A stretch of 64,000 nucleotides of DNA from Trichuris trichiura (GCA_037903355.1 JBAJFE010000026.1:1612001-1676000); one strand, 5' to 3'; shown: positions 15,076 through 27,400, counted from the stretch's first letter. Notes: generated by a model from the letters alone, not told the origin. Translations and numbers: made by a program.

Positions 15076-15516
15076 TCAATTGAAGATACTACGCAGTGAA
15101 GGAATGCCCTTTCCGTTAGGCTGAGAATAACGACGAGGATCGCTTGATGCTGCTTCCTTGAGGCAAACGATTGCACAAACGTCTGCTAACTGATTTGTAA
15201 GACTTGAAGCGACATCTGAAAACTTCGACATCATATGGCACATTGATGACTCATTCTGCCGACTGCTGTTTATGAAAGAGAGAAGAAGTTGGCATACAAC
15301 AGTCAAATCGTTAGCTGCTTTCAGCGTCGAATCATGGCCAGCCAACGAGAATTTAAACATCATACACACACAAGGGGAGCATGAACGTCTCTTACTCCCT
15401 ACGACAGTTCTTTGGCGGACGCGCTCTACGCGAGTATCAACAGGCTTTGGTCGACGGTAAACGTTAGCGACACGCTTGTTTGCTCCATTCACCTTCGCGC
15501 ATTTCCTCTCCACCAA
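15076..15516 (-). CDS. Possible unrecognised coding segment near aquaporin 5' end
   Basis: A 146-codon minus-strand frame opens with TTG/GTG, not ATG, so it would have to be an internal or terminal exon. The C-terminal half reads like helical protein (for example SSLTNQLADV), but I recognise no family. It would be divergent from the aquaglyceroporin, whose ATG is only 46 bp away. It may be noise. Confidence 0.2.
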   Translation of the reverse strand: MVERKCAKVNGANKRVANVYRRPKPVDTRVERVRQRTVVGSKRRSCSPCVCMMFKFSLAGHDSTLKAANDLTVVCQLLLSFINSSRQNESSMCHMMSKFSDVASSLTNQLADVCAIVCLKEAASSDPRRYSQPNGKGIPSLRSIFN

Positions 15517-15561
15517 GTCCGTCTCAATTCACACCAGTACGCTGTTGGCTATCGTTCATAG

Positions 15562-18500
15562 ATGAAACAGTTGACAAGATTTCGGCACGCAATGGGGAAA
15601 CGACTGAGATGCAACAACGAATGGGTTCGCATTTTGATGGCCGAATTTCTCGGCACCGCCTTGCTCATTGTAAGAGCTCACTTGCCTTCATAAATAAGGA
15701 TCCTGTTCAGTTTATTGACATTTTTCCTTGTACAACGTATATAGCTACTCGGAGATGGCGTTGTCGCGCAAGCCGTTCTTAGCCATGGTTCGTCCGGCAA
15801 TCCGACAACAGTATCCATTGGTTGGGGTATGGCCATTGCAGCTGGCGTTTACGTCAGCGGAGGAGCTTCAGGTACGTGCAGACGCGGAATGCATGTCAAA
15901 GTCATTTTTCACGCGTTCGCTTATGCAAACCTTCATGTAGTACGCGTTTCGTAGACAACGCGACAACCTTATCGCTAACCAACTGTTTACCCTACCAATA
16001 ATACATCATCATTTGACCCTCTCATCCATCGTGACAAGAAGCTAACCACAAAAGATGTGCTCTAATTTCAGAGAGGCTCATTTTAAATTGTTATTAATAT
16101 GATAATCGATAGAAAAGCTACACAAAGCCTAAAGCAATAAATCATGCTCCGAAAGGCAAGACCTCTCAGGCAGTATTTCCAAGGAAAGGCGGACAAACAA
16201 TTAACCAGGTGAACATACAACAGGCAACCTTTCCTTTTTGGCAATAACAACAACAGTTCTCCGAGCCACAGCGAGTTGGGTAAGCATTAACCAGCCGACC
16301 ATCTAAGCACAGCAGCAAAGCGAAAGCCGCCCTCTCTTCTTCAAAGGAAAAATAATTTCTCATTTGACTACTGGCGTCTAGCGACCCGAATCTGTCACGG
16401 GCAAAGCAGCTCGTCTTTCCTTCAAGTGACCATCATTGTTCGGCGCTGGCTGAGGTGGACTTTCAAGAGGGACTAATTGAATTGACTCGGTCACTGAAGT
16501 ACTATTCATTTTGGTTGTTCGGCGGGAAAGCTTGCGCAAAGCGAACGCTCAATTTCGTAAACAAGAAAAGCGGATAACAATAGAGAGTAACCAGTCAATC
16601 TGAGCAGCCAAAATGAGCTGTGCAAAAATAAAAAAGGCGTACGCAACTTGTCATTTTGAACAGCGTCGCCTTAGGGGCTTCTGTATACATTAATAACCAA
16701 CTGAGCACAGGGGCATTTCGTAATGGGATGCAAAGTTCTGAAGGTGAATCATATGTCACTATTCTATTTATGGGGTTACTTAATCATTTGAAGAGTGATG
16801 CACGACTCCTATAGAAAGCAGTCGAGCTAAATACAACTACTGATAGCCATAACATGCTTGTCTTATCACTGTTCATCTTCGTAAATGCATTAGCGTTCGG
16901 AAAAAAAAACTAGGCAGTCAGCCGCAGGGAAGCAAGCTGGTCATCAAGTCTCCGTGCCAATCGGTGGCAAGCCGCTAAGGAGTTCTACGCGACTTGTAAA
17001 ACAGGTTTAAAAAGCTAACGTTGCTAAACCTCCACTATGCAAATTTAATTTCCCATTACGCAAAAGTTGGCTTGCAACGCGTTCTCGCTTTTGCATAACA
17101 GAAGTTGCAAAACGTCCGTGCCCTCGATTGCAAACTCAAAAAATGACCTTTGATGCTGACGAGAAGGCAATTTTTCGCTAACACGTACACTTGATAGAGA
17201 CAATTTTCGTAAACCGTAGAAGTTGAGACGACGCAAATCGTCTTTGCCCATTTTTGATTGATAAACCTTAATTAGCGAAAAACGGGCAAAGGGAACAAAA
17301 ACAAGCCGCTCGCTGCACGTACGCCTTAACCCGTAAAGCTTTTGAAAGTTAGCAAGTTCCATCTGCCGCGCGGCAGTGCAGCTTGCATAAGAGCATTTTG
17401 AAATTCAAAAGCTTCTTAAGTTAAGCGTCAAGTGCGGCACGTTCGCTGCTTGTTGTTGCAAAGTACGCTCCGTTAACTGCAAACATTCTTCAACTATAAG
17501 CAAGTAACAATAACCAAAACGCGTTTACTTCGTTAAAAGATGGATGACATGTTACCAATCTGCTTGTCGTGATTGAACCGCGATGCCCGTGTGAATTCGC
17601 CAGCTGCAGCGCTTCCACGAAAAGTCATGGGAGCAGCAAGCGTTCCACACAATGGTGACGTCATCATGTCTTAGAGAAATCTGATTTAAAGGATAGCGGG
17701 AAAGCAACCAAATTTACCCACATATTTAGACATATTTAGCGGATTTTATTCTTGTTTCAAAAAGGAACGAAAAGCCAACCTGGTTGGATGATTTATTTTT
17801 AAGAACTTAGCTACCATCTTTGTCAGTATCCCGTAAAGGAACGCCCTTATAAAGCCAGCTTCAAAGAACGAATGGACTTTATTCGTCAGAAGCATTCGCG
17901 CCGACATTTCAGTGGGCAATCTTTTAGGCGGCCATATCAATCCAGCAGTGACCCTTGCCCTGTGCATCGTAGGAAACTGCCAATGGAAGCTTCTGCCAGC
18001 TTACTGGATTGGCCAGTACTTTGGCGCCTTCATAGCCAGCTCTATCCTGTATGGCGTCTATTCAGGTAAGCTACCGAATGAGAGCTCATTATAAAAAAAT
18101 GTATTTGAAACAAAATTATCAGGGGCACTGAACAAGTTCGACCAAGGTAACAGAATGGTAAGCGGCCCAACTGCTACTGCCAGCATATTTGCAACTTATC
18201 CCTTGGATCACGTGTCGAATGGACAAACCTTTTTCGATCAAGTATGTTACTTTCATAAAAATGCTCTGAAGCAGTCAATATTTTTACGAAGACACTTTAA
18301 AAACGAGAATCACCGAGCAGGAATTCTATTGACGGACGTTTCCAGTTTCAAAGTAAAAAACTTAGGCTCCAACGAAGGAAACACATTCTGGCGAGTTGTT
18401 GATGAACTTAAAATTGCCTAATACCCCCACAATTCATAAAGAGCTGAATATAAAGGAAGCTTAATATTAAGGTGAACCGTAACAGGCCGTTCCTGTTGAA

Positions 18501-19837
18501 TTTATCATTAAGATCGAGTACCGTTCTGGAAAGAGATTCAAAAAGCCTTTAGGACAGGTTAGTTCGTACAAGCGACAAACACCCTTTCTCACTCCAGTTA
18601 ATTCTCCAGTTCAAGCGCAAATCAAACCTTTTTCATTAGGCCGTCAAGACAACATTCTTCGGCGGGAAAAAAGCTAATTGCCTTTGGACGTTACTGCTTC
18701 GATTATGACATACTGAGACTGCATTTTAATTTTGGAAAGTAATGCGTAAAAAAAGCGAGCCATCCAACTAATATTAATGTCACACAGAACGTGAAAAATC
18801 TACGCTAAAACTACGTCGCGTTTATGGGTGCCATCTCGGCTTGCTGCTATGACTCATTTAAGTTTTAAACCGGTGCGAAACGACTGAAAGCAACCAGACA
18901 TTAAGAATTGATGCTTTTTTTTTTATAAATACAGTCTAACAACATTTATGTACGGAAAGGAAATCCGTTCAAAGTTTAAGCTTTCGGGGAAAACCTGTCC
19001 CCGTCTTCAGCGCAGCAAAGTCTGAACATGCATGCGCTGAAGACGGGGACAGGTTTTCTCCGAAAGCTTTAACTTTGAACGGATTTCCTTTCCGTACATC
19101 AATGTTGTTAAACACACTCGTCAGGAGAAACTGTTTTCAAATACAGTATACAAATTAACGCTGCGAAGAAATGTAGCGGAAAAACTCGTATGTTCAACTA
19201 TTCCAAATGCCTATAAAATTTGCATACTACGGGACTACGACGGTATTGAACGTCAAGGTAAAATGTCAGCTTGAAAATTCGATCTTGAAATAAGATTTGA
19301 ACAGTCTATTCTCTATCGTGACGCTCAGCTATGCCAAGACTCAAATTGTCTATGACTCGTCAAACTCAAATTTTTTTCGTTATCGCTTTTCACGAAATTA
19401 CAAATACAATTTTTCAGATAGTGTCAACCGGTATTCTCTTGCTGATCGTATGCGCAATTACGGATGAACGCAATATGGAAGTTCCAAAGCACATTGTACC
19501 TTTGGCCATTGGAACGGTGTTTGTCGCAATCCTTTCCGCGTTCGGATTCAATTGCGGTGGAGCAATGAATCCGGCACGCGATTTCAGCCCTCGCGTTTTT
19601 ACCGCCGTTGCGGGATGGGGTTCCGAAACGTTCAGGTAGCAGTTGCATCTTTCAACTTAATTTCATTCGCCGACTTTTAGCTATCGAAACTACTGGTTTT
19701 GGGTGCCAGTAATAGGGCCCTACTTGGGCGCTATAGTTGGCGCGGCTTTGTACCAACTGCTGATAGCTATACACTGGCCGATGAGTCATCAAGTATCTGG
19801 ACTGGGAACACAAAAAGAAAGTTTAACGCTGCAGTAA
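15562..19837 (+). CDS. Aquaglyceroporin (MIP family channel)
   Basis: Membrane channel for water, glycerol and other small solutes. Six exons: 15562-15669, 15745-15871, 17913-18065, 18123-18241, 19418-19635 and 19681-19837. They sum to 882 nt (293 aa), a normal length for the family, with consistent phases. Exon 1 gives the first helix start (AEFLGTALLI) and exon 2 the GDGVVAQ and SIGWGMAIAAGVY segments. Exon 3 has the first NPA box (GGHINPAVTLA). Exon 5 has the second (CGGAMNPARDFSPR). The Asp after the second NPAR is the residue typical of aquaglyceroporins as opposed to strict aquaporins. Introns 2 (2.0 kb) and 4 (1.2 kb) are unusually long for this window; intron 4 carries a foldback repeat. 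The gene converges on NOP53, 324 bp from its stop. Confidence 0.93.
18938..19111. repeat. Foldback (inverted-repeat) element in aquaglyceroporin intron 4
   Basis: Two arms of about 78-80 bp (about 18938-19014 and 19033-19111) are near-perfect reverse complements separated by a loop of about 18 nt. The arms contain TACGGAAAGGAAATCCGTTC and end at the loop in CGTCTTCAGCGCA / TGCGCTGAAGACG. It looks like a foldback or MITE-type element inserted in the intron; transcribed, it would form a long hairpin. No coding content. Confidence 0.92.
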
Positions 19838-20161
19838 TTTTCGCCTTTACAAGCCTTCTCTGTTGATACTATCTAGCCGCAATTACTACGCCGAAACGCT
19901 TAGCTAAAGCATATTTTGCATTCTAGCATAACAGGATGAGTTGACGACATTTTAGCTTTAGTCACTTCCGATGCCTACCGTATCTCACTTATAGAGCTTT
20001 TATGAAATTGAAAGAGTATTAAAAACGTGACTTGAAGTGTACGTTTCCGAATGACGCAGACTCTTAAGCCTTCATTGATTTAGCCATCAGTAACAACGAA
20101 TAAAACACAGCATTGAACCCACCTGCACTCATCCCTTCAAAGAGACGAGAAATGAAGTGAT

Positions 20162-22332
20162 TCATTGATTACTGATGCCTAAAGGATTGTCCGGTATGTA
20201 ATGCTCATCAACACAACGGACAGCGTTTTTTTCCAAATATTTATACGGTCGTCTTCGCTTCTTCTTAATCCGAACTCTGCTTTCAATAATGTTGCGAAGT
20301 TGCAGGTTCTTGTATCGGTCAGCCAATATGCTGCCTTCCGGCTAAAGGCAAAACTGGGTGCATTAGCAAACCGATTAAAAGTAGAATGCAAAAGATATCG
20401 CAGATGCTATTGCAACAAAAGCAATTCCCACCTTTAAACGTCGCAGACTCTTTGGCAGTTCTTTAGACAACAAAAAATCTTCTTCGGCAGGTTCAAACTT
20501 GTAAGGGCCTATCCTGGCCGGTCCCATCAATTTCTTGACTCTAAGAAGCTGTTTTCTTTCCCGCCGCTTTTTGGAAAGCTCTTCTGCTTTCCTTATCTCC
20601 TTCTTTATTCTCTTTAGCCTGTCATCAAGCATAACCGAGTGCTAACATTATAATGGCAAAAGCGTTAACAAACCTGTATACATCGTTTTCTCTAAGCCTA
20701 TTTTGCTTCTCTTTTTCCAGATGAGCTTTCATTTTTTTCTCCAATGCTGCACGGCGACGTTGAGCTTTGGTTTTCTGTTTTACCGGAATGCTTTTCGCCA
20801 AATTGTCGTCGTCATCTGTGGCCGCAGATTCTGCCAAGTCGTTGTTGTCGGACGTGTCGAATAAACTTTCTATCATTTCTTGCATATCCGTTTCCTAGGT
20901 ACAGACACAAGCGCGATTCGACAAACTCCATCTCAGAAATGATTCAGCTGACAGCTACTGCTTAAAGTGAATTAATGATTTACCTCCGTAGCTCGAGTTT
21001 CATGCTTTGGCAAAGCGGCAGCTTTTCTTAGCGCTTTTTCTTTATTTAGCCTGGCCAGTTCCGCCGAACTGGCTTTTTCTAGTAAGGCCTAAAAACGTGA
21101 GTATTCAGCAAAAGCAGTTAAAATTTTCGACAAACCACTGCTTTCTTTGCAGAACTAACTCTGGACGGCCCACAGTCAGTTTACGCTTGAAAGAAACAAT
21201 TTCTAAACTCGTTTCACTGCACTAAAGTGAAACGCATCAAATATTTCTTTTTAACTCAGCGATGTATGCGGCCAGGACAACGACCACCTATGTACTGTGC
21301 GTAAAAGCGCTCTTAAATTATTACGGTAGGCAGTGTACCTGCTTTCTATTTTTTTCAGAAATCGATAAGGCTATTAGTTAAAAGGGAAAACAAAATGAAA
21401 CTTTTAGCCTATAAAGGAATTGAAATGCGGCCTTGACCTTCCCGGTTGCGCAAAATAAATTGGCAAATAATGCTCATAAGCAACTACAGTGCTGCCTATT
21501 TTCGGCTGTTCACAATTAGTTCGCTAACGATAAAAAGGAAAAACGTTAAACAGTAATAAGCTAGCGACGTATAGAATCAACATAAACGAAAATAACGAGA
21601 AATTAGTTCTTACCTGATGATCTTCAACTCTCGGATTATACGAGGTCCCAGCGTGGGGCAAGTCGACATGCGCCCTAATAGAGCGAGGAACATGCATTGT
21701 TTTAGGAACCTTTGTGGCCTCAGGGATGGTTCTACTTGAACACCAATCCTTGTATTCGTGATCTTCATCTTTCAACGGGCTCGATGACGCAGTATTCCGT
21801 GCACCTAAAGGCGTAGGCTCGAATGTACATCTTGAACGTTAGGAGTTGTGCTACCTTCGTCATTCCAAAGATCAAAAAACCGAGGAGGGGACCAGCACCG
21901 TCTTGCGCTTTGTTCCACATGTGCGTATCTTTGAGGTAACGCAGCCAATAGGGAAACATTTTTCGCACCTTTTTTCCGTCTTAAAGCGTGAACCGTCTTT
22001 TACGGTGTTTCCGTACGCATTTCGAGGTAAAATTATTTGTCAATAAATTACACCAATATAGAAAAACAATTTCTGAAAAAAGTTACTCACTGTTGAAGAT
22101 GTTTTTGTTCGTCCACTGCTTTCGCGGGAATGGAAATCAGTGCGCCGGAATTTGGCTTCTTGTCTATTACAAAAGCAGGCCGGTCTTGGGTTAAAGATTT
22201 AAAGTGCTTTTCCAGTCGTTCATCATCCCGTTTTTGGTCTAGAAACGCTTCAACGTCTGCAACATTCGCATTTCGGCGCCAATACTTTTTCTTGTTACGA
22301 CTGATCCTAGCAGCAGATTTTCGTTTGACCAT
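20162..22332 (-). CDS. Ribosome biogenesis protein NOP53 (GLTSCR2)
   Basis: NOP53 is a nucleolar 60S assembly factor that helps recruit the exosome for rRNA processing. Seven exons on the minus strand: 22332-22091, 21979-21855, 21804-21614, 21088-20984, 20894-20674, 20618-20432 and 20341-20162. They sum to 1251 nt (416 aa), with all phases closing. Family landmarks in order: basic N-terminus with YWRRNANVADVEAFLDQKR; ALPQRYAHVE; FFDLWNDEG; AGTSYNPRVEDHQ (the conserved SYNP box); a Lys/Arg/Glu-rich coiled region (KTKAQRRRAALEKK); RIGPYKFEP; and the C-terminal PEGSILADRYKNLQLRNIIE, which matches the family's PEGN-L-DR-KS-Q-RN-IEP tail. The start ATG is followed by a basic nuclear-type sequence. 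The gene diverges from LSM1. Confidence 0.93.
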
Positions 22333-22857
22333 GGAAGCTCTGTAAAAAGTAACGTTGAGATAAAAGTCACATGTTATACTTCCCCAACTTAGGCAGTATA
22401 ATTGCCGCGCAAGCCTTAATACAAAAGGCGAGCAATTCAGCTTTACACAACTGTTTTAAATTAAAAACATTTGCAAGATAAACTTACGACGAAGCAACCC
22501 TACTCCGAAGCAGTTGTTTACACTTCGATAACCGACTGCTAAGTTGTTACTGTAGCGGCGGAAAAAACCTGTGCATAAACAAAAAACCTTGAGAATAACG
22601 GGAATTACACAGCTGTGTCTTCAGCGCTTAAACTACTTTAACAATAACTGCACATTAGCTGAATTCTAACGCAAAATCTTTGGCAGAAAAGTCTAAAGAT
22701 ATGTTAAATAAAACGGAGTAAAATACAGTAGCGTGAAACGCAGGTACAGCATAAGGATATGTGTCGGAAGTTACATTGGCATTGCCAACATTGTTTTACA
22801 TTGAAAGGTCTCTCTGCCAAAGTCAAAGCCTGCTCAGGCGGTAGGGTCTTTTAAAAA
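22333..22857. promoter_or_regulatory. Shared 5' region between NOP53 and LSM1
   Basis: This 525-bp interval separates two divergent start codons, so it must hold both transcription starts. I see no clear TATA box or other defined motif. A bidirectional promoter for two RNA-metabolism genes is inferred from position only. Confidence 0.45.
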
Positions 22858-23349
22858 ATGGTTAATGGAAAAAATCCGCCGCAGACATCCGGCGCCCACG
22901 GAGAAGAAGTTGGAAAGAAAAGTTCACAGGTAGAGGTCAGTTACCTAAATTTACCTACTCTATTCGGTGCGGCCACTTTGCTGGACGATTTGGACAAACG
23001 GTTAATGGTATGGCTTCGCGACGGCCGGTCAACCATTGGCTATTTGCGTTGTACTGATCCGTTTGCCAATTTGGTGCTCGAAGACGCGGTGGAACGTATT
23101 TTCGTTGGAAAAAACTATGCCGACATACCGCTTGGATTGTTCATTATTCGGGGTGAAAATGTGCTGCTTAGCGCGGAACTGGACCCGGAAAAGTCGGACG
23201 ACGAAGGACTTTGTAGGGTGAGCATAGAGGAACTGCTCGAAATGCAAAGACAAGAACAGCTTGTCCGAAAACAGAAAGAGCAAGCGCTCAGGCATGGTCT
23301 TAAACATCGTGGTGTATTGGACTTTTCAGACTCTATGAATGGCAGTTGA
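22858..23349 (+). CDS. U6 snRNA-associated Sm-like protein LSM1
   Basis: LSM1 is the defining subunit of the cytoplasmic LSM1-7 ring that binds oligoadenylated mRNA 3' ends and promotes decapping in P-bodies. A single exon encodes 163 aa. After about 36 extra N-terminal residues, the Sm fold follows: Sm1 motif ATLLDDLDKRLMVWLRDGRS with the FANLVL segment, and Sm2 motif GLFIIRGENVLL, with RGEN as the RNA-binding turn. The C-terminal helix (VSIEELLEMQRQEQ) corresponds to the LSM1-specific extension. The human protein is about 133 aa, so most of the extra length is N-terminal; an internal start is possible, but no better ATG is seen before the Sm domain. Confidence 0.93.
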   Translation: MVNGKNPPQTSGAHGEEVGKKSSQVEVSYLNLPTLFGAATLLDDLDKRLMVWLRDGRSTIGYLRCTDPFANLVLEDAVERIFVGKNYADIPLGLFIIRGENVLLSAELDPEKSDDEGLCRVSIEELLEMQRQEQLVRKQKEQALRHGLKHRGVLDFSDSMNGS

Positions 23350-25516
23350 ATTGTCCAAAGGCGACATGCAGCGTTGCGTTTAACGTGCTGTTGTTTATGG
23401 AATGTTATTACTTCGTTTCATGACATGCTTACGCGTTTGCAAGGCGCATGGAAGTATTTTAGTAAACATAGAGCATAGTAAACACGTAAATGTTCTCCGT
23501 ATCGTTGTTGTTTAACTGCATACTGTATGCGGACGGTGACTGCTGGAATGGCAAAGCGCTTCTTATAAATAACCAATACAAAATACATCAAGACGTTCAA
23601 GTCTTCAACGCGACATCTTTGTCAATCACGAGAGCGTTTTGTCATTGACATTTGAGATCGAATCGAAGTCCAGTCGACTCGTCTGACACGCTTGAACAAT
23701 CGTTTCAAATTTCTTCGGAGAAAATTTCAAACGAACGTCCGATTACATTTGCCTAGATAGGATGGCAATCATCGCGAGAGCAAAATTCTTAATAAGCTAC
23801 AACAACTAAACTGCATTGGCAATTCGCCGATTCTGAGTAACGATTGGCTTTGCTTTAAAAAAAAACATGCTTTAGCGGGAAGCCTTCTAATTCAATTCAA
23901 AAGCAGTAAAGTAAGCTTCAAAAACGTGGAAATCGATTAAGCGTTGAGTTAAAACTTTGCCTCCAAGCGATACGCTGCGATTCAAATATCAATAACTTGT
24001 TCTTAGTGCTTACTGTAGCCTTCGTTTAGCAAACTGTTAATAAAAGAGATTATCAAAGCAGCTGCGTCTGTGGGATCTTCAGCTTCTCTTCGAGCAAAAT
24101 TAGTACGCCGCCTTGTTACCCCACTGAATTTACAAGATAAATCTGTGTTAAATTTACGGTAGGAATCAATGAGCCTTCTGCCGCCATTGCCTTATACATT
24201 ACGAGCGGAGCGAAAAAGTGAAAGAGCAGTTTGAAATGCTTAGTGAAAGCAAATTTTTTTCGGAGTTTTCCGCTTGGACACTAGCAAATACATGGCTACA
24301 GAAATTTGATATGCAGGCTTAAAAAACCTTGAATTCTTTTTGAATACAATAGGTTTCGTCAAAAAACAAGACCATTAAATAATTCATTGCGAAAGCTTCT
24401 TGGTTCAGTTCGGCAATACGTTTTTTTTCGCGCCAACATTTGCGGGGCACAGTTGCACAATAGGCAACGTTCCGCCTGTCCGTTCGAGCAAGCTGAGCAA
24501 CTTGAACATGTGTATTGTTAAGTGCGCGCATGCGTGATCATTTTCTGTGCTTTCAATGCGCAATAGCCAGTAAGTGACAAAAGAGACTTGTTCCTAACGG
24601 ACAACAAATGTCGAACGAATCGATGCGACGTGACAAAGGCAACATGACGCTCCATAGCGCCTTAGTTACGGATGTTTGCCGTAATTGGCTTGCCTTACGA
24701 AACTGCTAATGCCAGTTGATGCTGACGGCGCATTGCAGTTCAATTTTGCTGCGCCCATATAGACATGCGCTCAAATACATACATATATGCGTATACGGGA
24801 GAGGCAAAGAATCAATTGAAAGCAACCATCGAACGCGTCTGTCAATTCAGCGCGTGCGCCTCTGGCAGCCATATTAATAATAATCGCAGAAAATGGCTCT
24901 CGATTCAATTCACTGACAGGTTGGAACAACAAGACGATCGGTAAAACAACAAAAAACGAAAGGAAAGAAAAGACGGGCCGAACGGAAATGGAAGCGTCGT
25001 TGCGCGAACGCATGGCTAAGAAAACGCTGACCCAGCGTCATTAGGCTGCTGTTCAGCCAGCTAAACTTGTCCACACCGAATACGCCGGCAGAAAAAAGAC
25101 GCAATTTTCATTTCACGTAGTGTGGTGGTCGTATGTACACACAGGAAAACCCTAACGGCGCCGTCTTTCGAAGAAGAAGACCGACCGAAGTAACTAAAGC
25201 TCTGATGGATCGCGTAAACGCGAAAAATATTACATATACGTATGTATACATATAGACGTGTGTGCTGTATGTATATACCCTGTCGGCTGGGAAAGATGGC
25301 CAAGCAAGCGATAAAAAGCTTCTTCATCACAGTTTTTAAAGAGGAGAGATTTTGCTGACCGGTAGGAAGCTTTGACGTCACCAAAGCCACAGCAAAAAGC
25401 TTAAGGCCAAAAGGTGAGAGAGAGACAAAGTCTGTTCGAGTGGACGCGATCCACTCTTTCACCTTGTCCGCTTCTTTTTCTTCTTCTTCTTATTCAGTCA
25501 ACCGTAGTCTGAATAT
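23350..25516. other. Intergenic region between LSM1 and Frizzled
   Basis: No family-like coding sequence seen. A short AT-rich simple tract (TATACGTATGTATACATATA-like) lies around 25230-25280. The last 100 bp before the Frizzled stop are pyrimidine-rich on the plus strand. The rest shows no structure I can name. Confidence 0.4.
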
Positions 25517-27400
25517 TTAAAGATGATTCACGGGATAGTGCCTTCCGTAGCCGCCGCCGCCGGAATTCGCGCCAACCCCTCCGCCACCGCCAGCGGCAGC
25601 GCCATTACTGACGTCCGTATGCGACTTAATAATAATCGTTTCGGCTGGCACGTAGAGCGGTTTGCCGCCCCTGGTGGTACCCATTATCAGCTGGTCGTCG
25701 CTGCTGCGCGACCACAAGCAAAGTCGATAGCAGAATCGTCTCCAAGAATCGACCGTCTTCGGTGACCATATCCATATGCCGGACGTGATGCCCACCACGA
25801 GGCACATAAAGTACTTGAGTACGGCTATGCTAAACTCCGGTTTTGCAACGTGCACGCCGTTGCTAATGGTCGTCAAGGCGGCAAAACCGCAGTCGCTACC
25901 ATGGCACGTAATCGTCATCTCCCAAATGAGTCGGTAATGCTGCTCGTAAAAGTAACAGCCAATTAGTATAGTGGCCGGGATGGTGTACAGCACGGAAAAA
26001 ATGCCTATGCGAACCATCAACTTTTCCAACTTTTCAATTTTGCCAACGCCCTGTTGCTGCTTGACAATGTGATGAATGCGTACCAGAGAAACAAAGCCGG
26101 CCAAAAGGAAGAAAACGCCGAGCACGAGGTAGGCGAACAATGGACCCAGAACAAACCAACGCAGTGTCGTAACGTCCGTGTTGCCAACGGAGCATATGCC
26201 GCTAATCGGGTCACCGTCCACGGCGGACAGCGCCAAAATAGCTACCGTCTTGACGGACGGAAGTGCCCAGGCGAACATATGGAAATAGGGCGAATATCCG
26301 CTGATCGCTTCGTTGCTCCACTTGAGACCGGCCGCCAAAAACCACGTCAACGCCAGCACGACCCACCAGACCGAACTGGCCATGCTGAAGAAATAGGTGA
26401 GCAGGAAAACGATTGTACATACGGCAGCTGAACCATCTCCGCTGGTTGTCCTTATGGCATTGCCATCGCAGGCGACCGCGTCATGACCGACGATCAACCT
26501 GATCAAATATCCCGTGCTGACCATCAGGTAGCAAAAAGAGAGAAAAATAATTGGCCTTTCCGGATAATAGAAACGACTCATGTCTATCAGAAAAGTGATC
26601 ACGGTAACGACGGTCGACAGGAAACAAAGCACCGCCCATAGGCCAATCCAAAATGTAACAAAGTGGTGGTTCTCTGAGCTCATAAACAGACCACGGCACG
26701 GATACGTACATTGGGATACGTTGCCCACGCTGGCGCGATTTAAGCTTGGATCATTGCCAGCCAACGATACAAATGGCGCTCTGCATTGGCACACACATCC
26801 GCGATGGGAACCTCGACCGGCATCGGACAAGTCGCCGCCAATTGGCGGTCTTCTACTGCTACTCGTAGGTCGAATCGTGCTACCTCCAACCCGTTCCGTC
26901 TGGTTGGCATCCATGCAAAGTTGGTCGGGTTGCCCAAAGACGGGCAATCGATCGCAGTCCAAATTTGGCGGCCAGTCGAAACCGTACTGACGCATCAACG
27001 GAGCGCAACCGGCTCGAGCTCGTTCGCATACCGACCTGCACGCCGGCAGCGGCTTGGGATAGTCCGGTATGCAAATGGGCGTATACATACTGCACAAAAA
27101 GAAGCGCAGGTCGGGACTGCAATTGATCTCGACCAATGGCCAAAATTGGTGCACCTCCATGCCGGCATCTTCCTGCGTTTGATGGTTGAACTGGTTGGGC
27201 ATTTGCGTCATATTGTAGCCGATCGACTTGCACATCGGTATCGTTATCTCTTGACATCGTCGACGCGATTCGAATTGATTGTGATGATGATGATGCGCAT
27301 GCAATGAGGTCGAATAGGGTGCCGCCTCCGCCGTTTTGGCCCATAACAGCAACGCGGCCGCAAGGACCATCGAAACAAGGTGTGACCAATGGCGACGCAT
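25517..27400 (-). CDS. Frizzled receptor, Fz5/8 class, intronless
   Basis: Seven-pass Wnt receptor at the plasma membrane. I start at the ATG at 27400 (627 aa), because it gives a good signal peptide (MRRHWSHLVS then a Leu/Ala core); the frame stays open for 82 codons upstream, but without such a start. The cysteine-rich domain spans about residues 49-165 with ten cysteines, and includes NQFNHQTQEDAGMEVHQFWP and GCAPLMRQYGF, closest to Fz5/Fz8. Then follow a Gly/Ser-rich linker, seven hydrophobic segments (first FWIGLWAVLCFLSTVVTVIT) and the KTVDSW motif, the KTxxxW Dishevelled-binding site. The tail ends in a Gly-rich stretch and shows no obvious C-terminal PDZ ligand. The coding region has no intron, as in vertebrate FZD5 and FZD8, in contrast to most genes of this window. 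Confidence 0.95.
   Translation of the reverse strand: MRRHWSHLVSMVLAAALLLWAKTAEAAPYSTSLHAHHHHHNQFESRRRCQEITIPMCKSIGYNMTQMPNQFNHQTQEDAGMEVHQFWPLVEINCSPDLRFFLCSMYTPICIPDYPKPLPACRSVCERARAGCAPLMRQYGFDWPPNLDCDRLPVFGQPDQLCMDANQTERVGGSTIRPTSSSRRPPIGGDLSDAGRGSHRGCVCQCRAPFVSLAGNDPSLNRASVGNVSQCTYPCRGLFMSSENHHFVTFWIGLWAVLCFLSTVVTVITFLIDMSRFYYPERPIIFLSFCYLMVSTGYLIRLIVGHDAVACDGNAIRTTSGDGSAAVCTIVFLLTYFFSMASSVWWVVLALTWFLAAGLKWSNEAISGYSPYFHMFAWALPSVKTVAILALSAVDGDPISGICSVGNTDVTTLRWFVLGPLFAYLVLGVFFLLAGFVSLVRIHHIVKQQQGVGKIEKLEKLMVRIGIFSVLYTIPATILIGCYFYEQHYRLIWEMTITCHGSDCGFAALTTISNGVHVAKPEFSIAVLKYFMCLVVGITSGIWIWSPKTVDSWRRFCYRLCLWSRSSDDQLIMGTTRGGKPLYVPAETIIIKSHTDVSNGAAAGGGGGVGANSGGGGYGRHYPVNHL

Larger units (their letters stand above)
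10924..15561. other. Intergenic region, no firm gene
   Basis: Downstream of the GAB-like gene the sequence turns pyrimidine-rich, as in a 3' UTR. Two open frames deserve separate low-confidence entries (11741-12082 + and 15076-15516 -). No repeats, RNA genes or known domains were recognised elsewhere in this stretch. Confidence 0.4.

Noticed and set aside
26054..26431. Long plus-strand frames antisense to Frizzled
   Set aside because: Shadows of the Frizzled coding strand.
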